Positions 43,569 to 54,029 of a stretch of DNA of 64,000 bases are shown here, one piece after another. The notes below the pieces were generated by a model. That model saw only the letters and a list, made by a program, of their open reading frames with translations, made no database searches and was not told where the DNA came from. Made by a program: the position numbers and the translations under genes. Position 1 is the stretch's first letter, and every line of letters starts with the position of its first letter. Source of the DNA: Pyropia yezoensis (Eukaryota > Rhodophyta > Bangiophyceae > Bangiales > Bangiaceae). The DNA lies in the NCBI GenBank assembly GCA_009829735.1, contig CM020619.1:27554063-27618062 (forward strand), in the 5' to 3' direction.

Positions 43569-44673
43569 ATGGTGAGCGGTAAGAAGAACCTGTCCAACCC
43601 GATGCGGGAGCTGAAGGTCCATAAGCTGGTGCTCAACTGCTGCGTCGGCGAGTCGGGTGATCGCCTCACGCGCGCCGCGCGTGTGCTGGAGCAGCTCACT
43701 GGCCAGACACCCGTGTTCTCCAAGTCGCGGCTGACGATCCGCACGTTCGGCATCCGCCGCAATGAGAAGATCTCGACGCATGTAACCGTCCGCGGGGACA
43801 AGGCGGAGGAGATCCTGGAGCGCGGGCTGAAGGTGAAGGAGTACGAGCTGCAGTCGCGCAACTTTTCCAACACGGGCAACTTTGGCTTTGGCATCAACGA
43901 GCACATTGACCTGGGCCTCAAGGTACGTTTTGGGTGTGGCTGAGCGGATGCATTCGTGTGGATGGAGGGTGCCTATCGCGCGTTGGTTTGATGGGGATAG
44001 GGCAGAACGCATACCTGTGGGGTGGCAGGGTGTGGGCCGCGTTGTCCAGGTCATGGGGCTGAGGGCATGATCATGGGCATGCCTGTGGGGGTGGCAGGGG
44101 GTGGGCTGTGTTGTCCAGGTCATGGAGCTGGGTGCATGATCCTGGGCGCTTCGTCTGGGTGGGGTGTCTGGTTGTGGGGCAGGTTTGGGAGCTTGCCTCT
44201 GGGACGCTATATCTTCTCGCCCTCCACCTCTCCAGCGCGCGCTTGTTGTCTGGTCAGCATGCTCTGGCTCGGACCTCGCCTTTGGTGCTGCAGATACCAT
44301 CTGCACTCAGTATGGTTCTGACGTTTTTTTGCCGTGATTCCTGTGCGTGCTCCTCGGGCGGTGTTTTTTTGCTCGTATGCATTGCTCACGTGCGCCTGCT
44401 GTTTGTCGCGTACTTTTGTCATACATCTGCTGAACTGTCTTCCGGTTCTTCTTGCTGCTCTCGTGTATTCCTTTTGCTCTCTTTCACACTGTGCAGTATG
44501 ACCCGACCACCGGTATCTACGGTATGGACTTCTACGTTGTGCTCAAGCGCGCCGGCACCCGCGTGTCCAAGCGGCGGCGGTGCCAGTCGACCATTGGCAA
44601 GGTACAGTCTGTGTCCAAGGATGACTCCAAGAAGTGGTTCCAGGCCAAGTACGATGGCATCATCCTCAACTAG
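43569..44673 (+). CDS. RPL11: 60S ribosomal protein L11 (uL5)
   Basis: Exon 1 (43569-43922) and exon 2 (44497-44673) encode 176 residues, the usual length of eukaryotic L11. The 574-nt intron starts GTACGT and ends TGTGCAG, in phase 0. Family blocks are unmistakable: [35 protein letters not shown], the loop [17 protein letters not shown], then after the splice [16 protein letters not shown] and the end [12 protein letters not shown]. The protein sits at the central protuberance of the large subunit next to the 5S rRNA. The ATG at 43569 gives [12 protein letters not shown], close to the normal start. Confidence 0.97.
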
Positions 44674-45587
44674 GTCAAAAGAAAGGTGCCGGGGGATGAG
44701 CCGTTTGTTTTGTAAGCTGTTCTTTCGCCAAGCCCACCTCGGCCGAGCACTGTGCGCCGTGGGACGGGACCGACCCCACTGCCAGCCTCACTGCGGTTGT
44801 GGTGGCGGCCGCAGCCGCAGCCGCTTCCTTACCACCACCACCTCCTCCGCCGCTGTCTCCCACCGTTTCACCCTGCGGGACATCCGCGACGACCGCCCCC
44901 GTGGCGTCCAATGCCCGCTCCTTCTAGGGGCAGCAAGGGCCCTCCCGCTCGCGCGTCTGTAGAGCCTCCCGGCACCTTGCCGACATCGCGGCCGTCGCTG
45001 GCGGGAGCCAACACGCAGCGCCTTCGCCGCCGCCGGCATTAAGACTCGCGGGGTGACCCGCCGCCTCGTCTGCCCAGTCCACCCACGCGAAGGTCTGGTG
45101 CACGAGGCCTGCGGCCGCTGCGGCAGGCGCCGCGGTCGCCTCTCACACTGCACCACCGCCGCCGCCACCACAGGTGAGCGGGAGAGACAGCAGGGGCGAG
45201 GAAAGACTCAGCCAGTCATCGTCGGCGTGCATCCGCACCATTCCCCCCTCCCCCCCCCCGCCGCTTTCATCCGCGACTCCATTGACGCCGCTCCCGCCCC
45301 CAGCCTCGGCAGAGACAAAGCGTGCGTGTACGCGCGATGCGGCTCCACCTTGGCGGTGGCGGTCACGAGGGTAGGGGCGTGAGTTGCCGTGGCCACCCCC
45401 AGCCCCGTCCGTCGCTTGCAGGGCCTGTTGGGAGGGGTGCGGGTGGCCCACCTTGCCCTGCGAGGACGGGTCCGCTGTCCAGTGGGGCGGCGCCCGTCGC
45501 GGCGGCTCGTCCCGCGCCGCTACCGTTGCTCGTGCGGCGGCCGCTGTAGGTGGCGGCGGCGCCCCCTCGCTACCCCCTATCTCCTGT
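44674..45587. other. RPL11 downstream region, no resolved gene
   Basis: A plus-strand stretch at about 45053-45175 would encode a Cys/His-rich segment (RLVCPVHPREGLVHEACGRC), and it ends at a possible splice donor, CACAG then GTGAGC. I could not connect it to a convincing start or next exon, so I leave it as an unresolved candidate exon. Confidence 0.3.
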
Positions 45588-45640
45588 TCAGGGACACCCC
45601 AGTTCAGGGACACCCCAGTTCAGAGACACCCCAGTTCAGA
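45588..45640. repeat. 15-bp tandem repeat, about three units
   Basis: GGACACCCCAGTTCA is repeated three to four times with one G/A change (CAGGGACACC, CAGAGACACC). It overlaps the end of an uncertain minus-strand frame. Confidence 0.85.
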
Positions 45641-46450
45641 CACCGTGATAGGGGCTCTTCTCGCAGTGAATAGGTGGACGTCATATCGGGCGAGGTCCCG
45701 CCGCCCCTCGCAGCAGCTGCTACAACACCTGTGCCCCAGCGGACAGGGTAGTGATGAACCCCGCCCACCACCCAAACACCACAGGCTCAACTCCAGGTGA
45801 CAGTAGCGCCGCGTACGCGGACGTGAACGCGTGCAGCCGGTGGGCACGCCGGGGGAGGACTCGGCAGCGGCGGCAGCGGCGGCAGATCCCTCCCCAGGCA
45901 CAACCAGCTGCCCCCCCCTGCGGACCCACAGCAACACTCCCTCCCCAATGCGTACGTCCAGGCCGGGTGGCAGCACGCTGCCGCAGCCAGTCCCGCCGTG
46001 GCCACCACTACCACAGCTGCCGGCAACACGACCGCCACCCCCACTGCCAACACCGTCCCTGCCGTTGGCTGCGGCCGCCCGGGGCAGCCGCCGCCCCCAC
46101 GAGTCCGACCGCACGCCGACCGTGCAAAGAGGCGCGACCGTCGCGCCCGCAAGGTCGGCCGCGGGCAGCGCGTGGAACTGAGCGGGCGACAGGGCGGTGG
46201 GGAGGGTGGAGACTGCCCGCTTCGCCGGAGAAAGGACGTCTACCAGTATGAGCCGGAGCCGCGTGCTAGCTGCCGAGGGGGAGGAGGGGGGGGACAACAG
46301 GCGCGCCAGTTCTGCCGTGTCCGACGGGGGGACGTCGGGGTAGAGGCTGGTAGCGCGGACGACGACCGCCTTCACGGTTGATAGGGTGCAGGGGCTGGGG
46401 GGAGCAGGGGAAGAGGAGGAGGAGAAAAGGAAAGGCAGTGGAGAGGGCAT
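45620..46450 (-). CDS. Uncertain frame, possible 3' exons of an unresolved membrane protein
   Basis: The first about 110 codons after the ATG at 46450 read like real protein (VVVRATSLYPDVPPSDTAEL, LRLILVDVLSPAKRAVSTLP). Past residue 115 the frame becomes Gly/Ser-rich. Neighbouring frames then contain better sequence: one has a hydrophobic stretch (TVLAVGVAVVLPAAVVVVAT, about 46040-46090) and another ends in VVFGWWAGFITTLSAGAQVL at about 45720. This suggests introns or homopolymer errors that I could not resolve. Together with the Cys-rich gene just upstream it may form one multi-exon membrane protein. Function unknown. Confidence 0.3.
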   Translation of the reverse strand: MPSPLPFLFSSSSSPAPPSPCTLSTVKAVVVRATSLYPDVPPSDTAELARLLSPPSSPSAASTRLRLILVDVLSPAKRAVSTLPTALSPAQFHALPAADLAGATVAPLCTVGVRSDSWGRRLPRAAAANGRDGVGSGGGGRVAGSCGSGGHGGTGCGSVLPPGLDVRIGEGVLLWVRRGGQLVVPGEGSAAAAAAAESSPGVPTGCTRSRPRTRRYCHLELSLWCLGGGRGSSLPCPLGHRCCSSCCEGRRDLARYDVHLFTARRAPITVSELGCL

Positions 46451-47100
46451 GACACCAGCGCAGAAGGGGAAGGGCAGAAGGAGAGCCACGCAACATCGCT
46501 CCGCGGTGAGAAGAGACAACAGCACGAGTCAACTGGGTGGGGGCGGTGATGGGGCGCGTGCCAGGGCGGCGGCACAGACACAGTTTAGCCACCCCAGCGG
46601 GCTCTCCTCCTTGCCGCGCAGTCGCGACAGCCGTCACGGCCCGCCGCCATCCCCCCACGGGTGAACCAACCTGCGACGTTGCCGTCGGGGCCATTGTTAT
46701 GGCCGGGGAAGGGGAGCTGGAGGGATCGAGCCAGCTGATAGCGCTCACTGGTGAGCTGGCTGGAACGAAAGAAACGTCGGCAGGGGACGGGGGATTGGGG
46801 GGGGCGAGGGGTAGGCTGGGGGGGTACATCGCTTGTGCCGTTCCTGGCGCGACGGGCGGAGGTGATGGCGCAACGTCAAGTGGATAATATGTATGTATGT
46901 ATGTACCGCCCACAGCGGGGAATGCTGGCCCCCCAGTGAATACGTGGGTGGGCGCGTCGACCCCGTCCAGCCCTACCAACAGGGTCGACGAATAAGGAAG
47001 CGAGGCGGGGGACACCCAACACCACCAACAACAATAGCAGGCCGCGCCACTCCCCCCCCCCCCCCAACTCCTCCCCCCACCATCCCCGACCCCAACCCCG
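46451..47100. other. Possible additional exon(s) between two minus-strand frames
   Basis: On the minus strand, about 46680-47000 would encode a natural-looking segment (GLDGVDAPTHVFTGGPAFPA, then PLDVAPSPPPVAPG). It could link the Cys-rich frame to the frame downstream. No splice sites of the GTACGT type were found to fix a model, and a run of about 15 C at 47055 makes frame errors likely. Confidence 0.3.
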
Positions 47101-47357
47101 CTAACGCGGGCACACCCGCCGGGGCGGGTGGTCCTCCATGTCCAGCCCGCAGCACGTGTCGACGGAGAAGAGAAAGGCAAAGTAGTCGGGGGCGTTGAAG
47201 CAAAACGGGTCACAGCAGACCGACGGCACCGCCGCGGCGGGCGGGTAGGCCACCCGGCCTTCACAGCACAGGCGCGGGGGGGAGACGGGCGTGGGCGGGT
47301 TGTCAAAGTCCACCGTCCACGTCCGCCCCTGCCGGCGGTCCGTGTGGGGCACCGCCG

Positions 47358-47388
<31 letters not shown>

Positions 47389-48006
47389 TGCCCTGACCGC
47401 CGACGTCGGGGCCACGCCCGCCGCCCCTCCCCTCGCGCCGCCGCCGTCGGCGGGGTGCCACCCATACGACAGCGGCTGGGAGAGGCAGGTGGAGACGGAG
47501 CCCAAAAAGACGAGACTCTTGGCCAGCGCCCGCTGCTCCAGGCGGCTCGGGCACGCCCGCCGGCGGGCCAGCCCCACCAGCAGCGCCTGCGTCGACAGGG
47601 CGACCGCCTCGTTGGACGCGCACCCGGGCGCCATGCAGCGGTGGCGCACAAAGTCCCGGGTGAACCGGCGGAGTGACGTACGGGCGGCGGCGGCGCACGC
47701 GCGGCGGCGGGCGGTGCGGGCGGCGGCCGCCGCGCGCCGCGCCGTGCACGCCGACGGGGAGCGGTAGGTGGCGCACGGGCGAGGGGTGCGGCGGGGGGGG
47801 GGGCGGCGCGGGGGGGGGGGGGGGGGGGGCGCGGGGGGGGCTGCCCCTGTTACCCCCGTCGGTGCTGCCGCCGCCGCCGCCGTCGTCACCACTGCCGCGG
47901 GCGAGGTGGTGGCGGCGGTCGCCGCCGCTGTCGTTGCTGCCGCCGCCGCCGCCGCCGCCACGCCAACGCCAAGCAGCACCATCAGCGATTTCATCGGGCG
48001 CCGCAT
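47101..48006 (-). CDS. Cys-rich probable secreted or lumenal protein, function unknown
   Basis: From the ATG at 48006 the frame encodes 301 residues. The N-terminus (MRRPMKSLMVLLGVGVAAAA) looks like a signal peptide or signal anchor. A Thr/Ala/Pro-rich spacer and a poly-Pro run follow, the latter encoded by a long C-run on this strand. The ordered part is Cys-rich: DFVRHRCMAPGCASNEA, then SVSTCLSQPLSYGWHP, then LCCEGRVAYPP, SVCCDPFCFNAPDYFAF and VDTCCGLDM. The paired Cys suggest disulphides in the secretory pathway. I do not recognise the family. The gene may continue into exons further left. The G-runs at about 47790-47840 could hide frame errors. Confidence 0.45.
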
Positions 48007-48926
48007 CGGCCCGCGGCGCCGCGGCGTCGGCCGCGTCGTCGCCGTAGGGAGGGACGGCGACGGTGTCTGTCGGTTGTCCCACGCCGCCACGCCGCCAACG
48101 CGGGCTGCGACTACCTCTGCTGCCAGCGTGGCCGCCGTTGCCGCTGCCGTTGCCGTCGTCGTTGTGCAGCCGGCGACCGTTGTCGGCAGCCGTCAGCAAA
48201 AGCACCAAACTGCGGCCGCGCCGCTGCGGACGGCGGTCCGCGATGCAGCTGGAAGGGGGGGGAGAGGGAGGGTTGGGGTGCTGTGTCCAGCCCTCCCTCC
48301 CTCTGGTGCCGTGCGCCCAACCACCCCCGCCGCCGCAGCCGCCGCTGGCCACCCCCGGGGCCGCGTGGTCGACGGGGGAGACACACACACCACCGCGGGA
48401 CGACGCTCCCGCGATCAGGCGGCGCGGGGTCCGCGCCGCTTTTCAACGCCGCCGCCGCCCAAAGGGCGAGGCGAAGCGGGAAACTACCTCCACAACCCCC
48501 GCCCCGATTCGACGCCATCAGAGCCCCTGCAACCCCGCCACCCCCCCCCCCCAATGGCTGGCCATGGCCATAGAGGAAGACGGGCAGGTGGGGTGGGGGG
48601 TGCGGATGGGGAGGGAAGGAGATGGGGAGAGGGAGAAGCCCGTTTCGGTCGGCCAGGCGCTGCCGTCGTCCATCCCGTTTCGGAAGGCAGAAAGGTGAGA
48701 AGGGGGGGGACAAGAGCCCGACGGTCGGCTGCCCGTCGTCCCGGCAGCGGCGGCAGCGGCAGCGGCGGAAGCGGCAGCGGCCAAGGCGGTGGCAACGCGA
48801 GCTCCAACTCTCTGTTCCCTAGCCCTGATGAGCAGCAGTGTTTGACGAGGGGCGGTCCGTCCGCCCCACGGCACGGGCTCATGGCTCGTCGCGCCACCGC
48901 AGGTACGCCGACGACGACGACCGCGC
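48007..48926. other. Upstream region of the Cys-rich gene
   Basis: GC-rich sequence with many overlapping frames of low-complexity composition. No supportable gene; it probably includes the promoter of the minus-strand gene. Confidence 0.4.
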
Positions 48927-49049
48927 TATTGTGCGTCCCGTAAAAAGTGGACGTGCACAGGTCGTGCAGTGTGGGTTTGATTGGTCCAGTGGCCGATATT
49001 TGACATGATTACGACACGTGCACGTCCACTTTTTACGGGACGCACTATA
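48927..49049 (+). mobile_element. 123-bp MITE, copy 3
   Basis: This copy is in the same orientation as the one at 36395, with ends TATTGTGCGTCCC and GGGACGCACTATA. It shares GCGCTATTG immediately around the left end with copy 2, perhaps a shared insertion preference. Confidence 0.85.
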
Positions 49050-50067
49050 TGTACCGACGACCGACGGGATCGGTCCCGCAAGAGGTTAGGCAGGAAAGAT
49101 GACTGCTGGGCAAGTAGGTACTCTTGGGGGTGCAATACTGTCTCCCAACGCGGACGGCCCTGCAGACAGTGTCTGCTGACAGCGGAGGGCGGGGTTCTAC
49201 ATGAGTGTATTTACCGTACTGTACATGAAACACATCTTTTGAATCACAGGGGGCTGACGAAGGGGTTTTTTTCTGGTGGAGAAAAGGACACCAAGAAATG
49301 CGGGCGTCCGGCCGCTGCAGATCTTTAGACCAACCACCACCAGCACACGCTCACTCTCAGAAGAGCGGGACTGGCCCAACGTTGACTGCCGCGCGACGTT
49401 CACCGCGCATTGGGCGGCCCGTGCTTTGGTACCCAAACTTTCCGCAAGGGAGGGTGCGATTTCCTGCCGGTCGCACGGAGGGTGCGATTTCCTGCCGGCC
49501 GCACGACCGGCAACGGCTGGCGGCTTCCACCCGCCCTCGCTGTTGTTGACCCTGGTACGAACGGGTGCCTTACGTCGCCGCCGCCCCCCGCGTCCCACCG
49601 GTCGACCATCGACGTGGGCGCTCGATAGGTCAGGGGGCGCCTGCGGGGGACAGTTCCGACGCCAACCGGGCGGCGACGCGTGCGGCTGGGTGCCTCTTCG
49701 CGGCGGCGGCCGACCCCGCCCTCCCCCGCTGCGTCTCTCCATCGTTCCCCCGGCCGGGCATCATCGCCTGGCCGGTAGCACAGGAAGACCTTTGGCGCAG
49801 CCGACGGCCACTCTGCGGGGCGGGGCGCGGGCGACGCGGGAGTGGGCGAAGCGCCGGCGGGCTGCGCCCGGGTGGGGGGTGTGCCGCTCCCGGCGTTGTG
49901 GCGTGGACTCCCTGGCTGCCGGGGGGGGGTGCCGTCGACGGTACCGAGCCTTTCCCCCCATCCCCTTTTTCCATCCCCCCCACCACCTCCTTTCTCACTC
50001 CTCCGCTTCTCCCCCTCGGCCTTTTTTTTTCTCTCGCCCCGCCCCCCTCGCACCTGGTAGGGACACC
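49050..50067. other. Upstream region of the sterol desaturase gene
   Basis: A short tandem duplication of GAGGGTGCGATTTCCTGCCGG occurs at about 49450 and 49478, and a pyrimidine-rich stretch (about 49960-50050) lies just before the start codon. No other gene is supported; the frame of the desaturase stays open upstream but reads as low-complexity sequence. Confidence 0.45.
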
Positions 50068-50961
50068 ATGGACATGCTGGGGGTGGTGGCCCGCCTCAAC
50101 ACCGTCTCTGCCGACACGTGCATACAGTGGCTGTCGGACGTGGCGGTGGACAGGTGGCTTCTGGGCGGGTCTGCGGGCGGGGGCCCCATGTCCCTCTCCC
50201 GCCGGCTGCTCCTGACGTGGCTCTTTACGTACGTGGGCGGCCTGGGCCTCTACTACCTCGTTGCCACCGCGGACTTTCTGCTCGTCTTTTTCGCCCTCCG
50301 CCGGTGGCTGGTCCCCGATTACGTGCCGGACTGGCCGTCGGTGCGACGGGAGGTGGCGTACAGCACCCGCTCCCTGGCGGTGATGGCCGCCATGACCACC
50401 CCCACGGAGGTGGCCATACAGCTTGGCCACTCCCGCGTCTACCACGACCCGAACGAGTTTGGCTGGGCCTACCTGATCGCCTCCCCGTTCCTGTTCCTCC
50501 TCTTTACCGACTCGGTCATCTACTGGGTGCACCGGGGCCTGCATCACCGGTGGGTGTACAAGTACGTGCACAAACCGCACCACTCATTCGTCCAGACCAC
50601 CCCCTACGCCGCGTTTGCGTTCCATCCCATGGATGGGTACCTGCAGGGGGTGGCGTACCAGGCGTTTGTGTTCGTCTTCCCCTTCCAGGCGGCGCTGCAC
50701 ATGGCCAGCCTCGCGTTTGTCGCCATGTGGACGATCAACATCCACGACCGGGTGAGCTTTGGCATCCCGGGCGTCAATGGCGCCCGCCACCACACCGTCC
50801 ACCACCTGACGTTCAAGGCCAACTATGGGCAATACTTCACGTTTTGGGATTGGGTGTGCGGGACGTGGCGTGACCCAGACTCGCTGGGCGTGGCGGGGAA
50901 GGAGACCGCCGCGTCGTCGCAGCTGCTGGAAGAGGAGGTGTATGGGAAAAAGTACTTGTAG
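50068..50961 (+). CDS. Sterol C5-desaturase (ERG3/STE1-like), fatty acid hydroxylase superfamily
   Basis: The intronless frame encodes 297 residues. The ATG at 50068 has a strong context (CACCATGG). Four or so hydrophobic segments are visible: SRRLLLTWLFTYVGGLGLYY, FLLVFFALRRWL, AYLIASPFLFLLFTDSVIYW and the AFVFVFPFQAALHM region. The three histidine clusters that hold the di-iron centre are intact: HRGLHH, HKPHHSF and ARHHTVHHL. The closing block YGQYFTFWDWVCGTWRDP is typical of C5-desaturases. The enzyme introduces the C5-6 double bond in sterols at the ER membrane using cytochrome b5. Other superfamily members (C4 methyl oxidases, alkane hydroxylases) share the histidines, but the NGARHHTVHH and YGQYF blocks favour C5. 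Confidence 0.92.
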   Translation: MDMLGVVARLNTVSADTCIQWLSDVAVDRWLLGGSAGGGPMSLSRRLLLTWLFTYVGGLGLYYLVATADFLLVFFALRRWLVPDYVPDWPSVRREVAYSTRSLAVMAAMTTPTEVAIQLGHSRVYHDPNEFGWAYLIASPFLFLLFTDSVIYWVHRGLHHRWVYKYVHKPHHSFVQTTPYAAFAFHPMDGYLQGVAYQAFVFVFPFQAALHMASLAFVAMWTINIHDRVSFGIPGVNGARHHTVHHLTFKANYGQYFTFWDWVCGTWRDPDSLGVAGKETAASSQLLEEEVYGKKYL

Positions 50962-51430
50962 CCGTGGGGCCATGGGGGGGGGGGGGGGTGGCGGCGAGAC
51001 GGAAAGGGTGCTGCGTGGGGGTGGCGGCGGAGCGTCCAACTTTTTGTGTGTACCTCTTTTTTTCGGCAAGAGGTTGGGTGGGAGAGAAGCGACGGCTAGG
51101 GGCGGTGACGGTGACTGTTGAGGGCCGCCTGGTAGGGTCAAGAGGTCCGGTTGGGGCACCCGTGCTACCGAGAACAAAACGACGTGTGACCTACACCACC
51201 TTGGCGGCCATTGGGGACCTTCACGTCCGTAAGGCGTGGTGTGACTGCGAGGGGCTGGCGGTGGAGGAAGTGCAAGGGTGCGACGACGGAGGAGACGGCA
51301 GCCCATGTCATCCGTTCCGACGGAAGGCGGCGACTGACCCGCGTGAGCCGTCGTGCACCGGTGTCGTCCAGTCTGGGAGCTCGCCAGTTCATCTTTCAAC
51401 CTACCCCCCCCCCCGCACCAATGCTCCCCC
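50962..51430. other. Spacer between convergent desaturase and Tfb4 genes
   Basis: The 3' ends of both genes lie here. I see no other feature apart from short G-runs. Confidence 0.4.
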
Positions 51431-53080
51431 CTACCCGCCACCGGCTCCCACCCCCTGCCCCCCCTTGTCCGCGTGAAAGACGGCGCCACACGTCTCACAC
51501 GACGGCGCCGCCACCGAGTAGGTGGCGAGGCACACGGAGCACGCCCAGCCCATGTCCATCCGCCGGCGGGTTGCAAAGCAGCTCGCCCGCAGGTCCACCG
51601 AAGCCTGCTCGGGCATAGCCACAGCAGCCCGCGCGGCAGCGTCAGGGAGGAAGAGCGTCAAGAGGACGGTCAGCAGGTCCTCCTCCTCCCCTTCCCCGTC
51701 TGCAGCGGCCGCGCCGTCAGGCGCACCCGCCCCGGCGCCCCCCACCCCCCCTATCCCGGGTTCGGCCTTGACGGCCACCCGGCTGCCATCGGCGGCGGCG
51801 GCGGGCTGCCCCCTTCCCAAGCGGCGGTAGACGCCTTTGGTCAGGTACGCCGCCTGTTGCAAAAACGTCGAGTCCCCCCCGCCCCGCGCCCCCCCACCCC
51901 CCACCAGCAACGCATCCACCCGCACGTCTGCGCGCGCCGCCGCAAACGCCGCGTTCATCACCGCCACGTACGCATCATCCGCGTCGGGGGTGGCGGCAAG
52001 GACGGCCAGGCGCGTCTGGAGGGACGCCCGCACGCCCCCCGCTACGACGCCCGCGTTCATCGACGCGTCGTAGCCGGTGCGCGCGCGGTTGGCGGTGCAG
52101 AGGGCGATGGAGAGGGCAGCGGCCAGCCGCGGCGGCCGCGGACGCCGCCGCCGCTGCCGCGCCGCCGCCGCCACCTCAGCGTCGTCGTGGTCGTCGGCGG
52201 CAGCCGCGTCGGCGGCTGCCGCGTCAGCCGCGGCGACCGCCTTCATGGCCGCCACCACCCCCGCCACCACCGCGACGCGCACGTCCAGGGCAGACGGGGG
52301 GGGCAGCGGCGGCGGCGGCGGCGGCGGCGGGGCGCTCTTCTTTCCCGCCATCACCGCCGTCGGTGGCGGCGGGGGCGGCGGCTCGTAAAAGTGCACCGCA
52401 TCCGAGCCCAGCCCCCTCTCGCGGGGTGGGTACACCACCTGGGTGGCGTCGGGGGAGGTGACGACGACAGCCAGCCGGTTGAGGGGGTGGAGGAGGAGGA
52501 AGGTGGCGCAAAAGGCCAGCGCCGCCTCCACCACCCCTCGCAGTACGTCCACGGGCGGGCGCCCGCCGCGGGCGGCGTACGCGTGGGGAGTCACATCCAG
52601 GACAAGGACAAGAAAGGTGGGGTCGTCAGGTGCTGTCGGGGGAGGAGGGCAAGGGGGGAGGGTGCGGCGGGCCGGCCCGGCGGTGGCGACAAGGGGCGGT
52701 CGTTCAGGTGGGGGAGACCACCCGCAGAGCACCAGCGCAGGCGCATAAGCGGGACGCCACGACGTCGCAAAGCAGGCAAGCCAGACAGACACAGTACGGC
52801 GCGGGGCGGCAGGCCACAAGGGCAGACGAGCGGGAAGGTCAGACGGGGCACGATGGGCACAACACTTCGTGGGGCAGGCAGGCAGGTCCCCCTCGGGGGA
52901 GAAGGCGCCGCCACGCTCTTCCTCGCGCGCTGCTGGCAGCCAGTGTGGGCTAGAGGGGGGCGGGCAGGCGGGGGGCGGGGGGCGGGGACGGCCGACAGGC
53001 TGGGGCGCGCGTCGCTACGTACCTGGGGCTCCCCGGCCGCCGGCGCCGGCGCCGACCGCCCGCATCCACGAGCTGCTCAT
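51431..53080 (-). CDS. TFB4: TFIIH core subunit p34 (Tfb4/GTF2H3)
   Basis: Exon 1 (53023-53080) encodes 19 residues and exon 2 (51431-52632) the rest, 419 residues in all. The 390-nt intron starts GTACGT and ends CCGACAG, in phase 1, and splicing yields ...GAP-APDDPTFLVLVLDV. The vWA-like domain opens with FLVLVLDVTPHAYA, where human p34 has its first strand. LNRLAVVVTSP follows, then DVRVDALLVGGGG and STFLQQAAYLTKGVYRRL. The C-terminus has LLTVLLTLFLPD and RASCFATRRRMDMGWACSVC, with a four-Cys zinc module (CSVC...CETC). p34 pairs with p44 in the TFIIH core for transcription initiation and nucleotide excision repair. It is longer than the usual about 300 residues because of Ala/Asp-, Pro- and Gly-rich insertions, notably about residues 100-190. 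Exon 1 rests on the splice signals. Confidence 0.88.
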
Positions 53081-54029
53081 CGCGGGGGATTGCAAACGGA
53101 GGAGGGGCGGGGGGGGGGAAGGAGGCAACACGCCGGGAGAATGAATGGAGTCGCAGGAAAAATGGGAGAGAGTGGTAGGGTTGGGCGCCGATGGCGGGGG
53201 TGAAGTTGGGGGGGGAAGGTCGGGGCTAGCAAAGTGGGGATGCACATCGGCGGGCAGGAGCGGCAGTCGCTCTCAAGCTGTCAACCAGTGCGGTGAAGGG
53301 AAATGGCATCCGACTGGTGGATCCCAACCAAACAGACTGGCACCGCCAGCGTCCGTATGTACAGACACTTGTACAGAAAGTAGCCAACATTGAAAGCGCG
53401 TTCGCGAAAACACCCTAGCCTTGGATTTTTTCTTAGTCCTGTTCACAAAAACGAGTCAGCACGCTCCCAAAACTTCGCTTCGGGCTGGTCCACGCACCCG
53501 CCAGACCTGCCCTCGGACATGGTGGGGTGGCTGTGGGAGCGGCGCGCACCAAGCCGGGGCGCGGTGGCCGCTATGTACAGTACATGGGGGACGGCACGGT
53601 CGCCCGAAGGGGGCGGCGGCGCCACTGCTGGCGGAAAGGCGGCGCAGCTACTGGTGGTGGGGCGACGCGGCTGCTGACGGAGGGGCGGCGTGGACGCTGG
53701 AGGGTGGCGGCGGGGTGGCCGGCGGGGGGCCCACCGCATGGGGGCCGCCCGGCTGATGACGAGGGTACACCCGTGTAGCAGCTGGTAGTGGACTGAGGGC
53801 GGCGAGCACGGCGAGGGTTAGAGGCTCGGTAGGAATATGGCGTTTTTGTTGCACCAGCTGCACGTCATCTTCATCAGGTGGCAAGAGACCTCACTCCAAA
53901 AAGAAGAGCATCAACGAGCAAGAAACCGCCAGCAACCCCTGCCTCAACGCAAGCCACGCGCACGACCAACTACCCCTCCCGCCACTCACCAACGGACATG
54001 CTAACAGCGCCCGCCCCCCGCCCCGCCAG
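53081..54029. other. Upstream region of Tfb4, no gene seen
   Basis: Includes the probable Tfb4 promoter. The frames on both strands are short and compositionally biased. Confidence 0.4.

Noticed and set aside
45053-45560. Plus-strand Cys/His-rich zinc-ribbon gene
   Set aside because: No start, frame or partner exon could be established; the donor is GTGAGC, unlike the other introns here.
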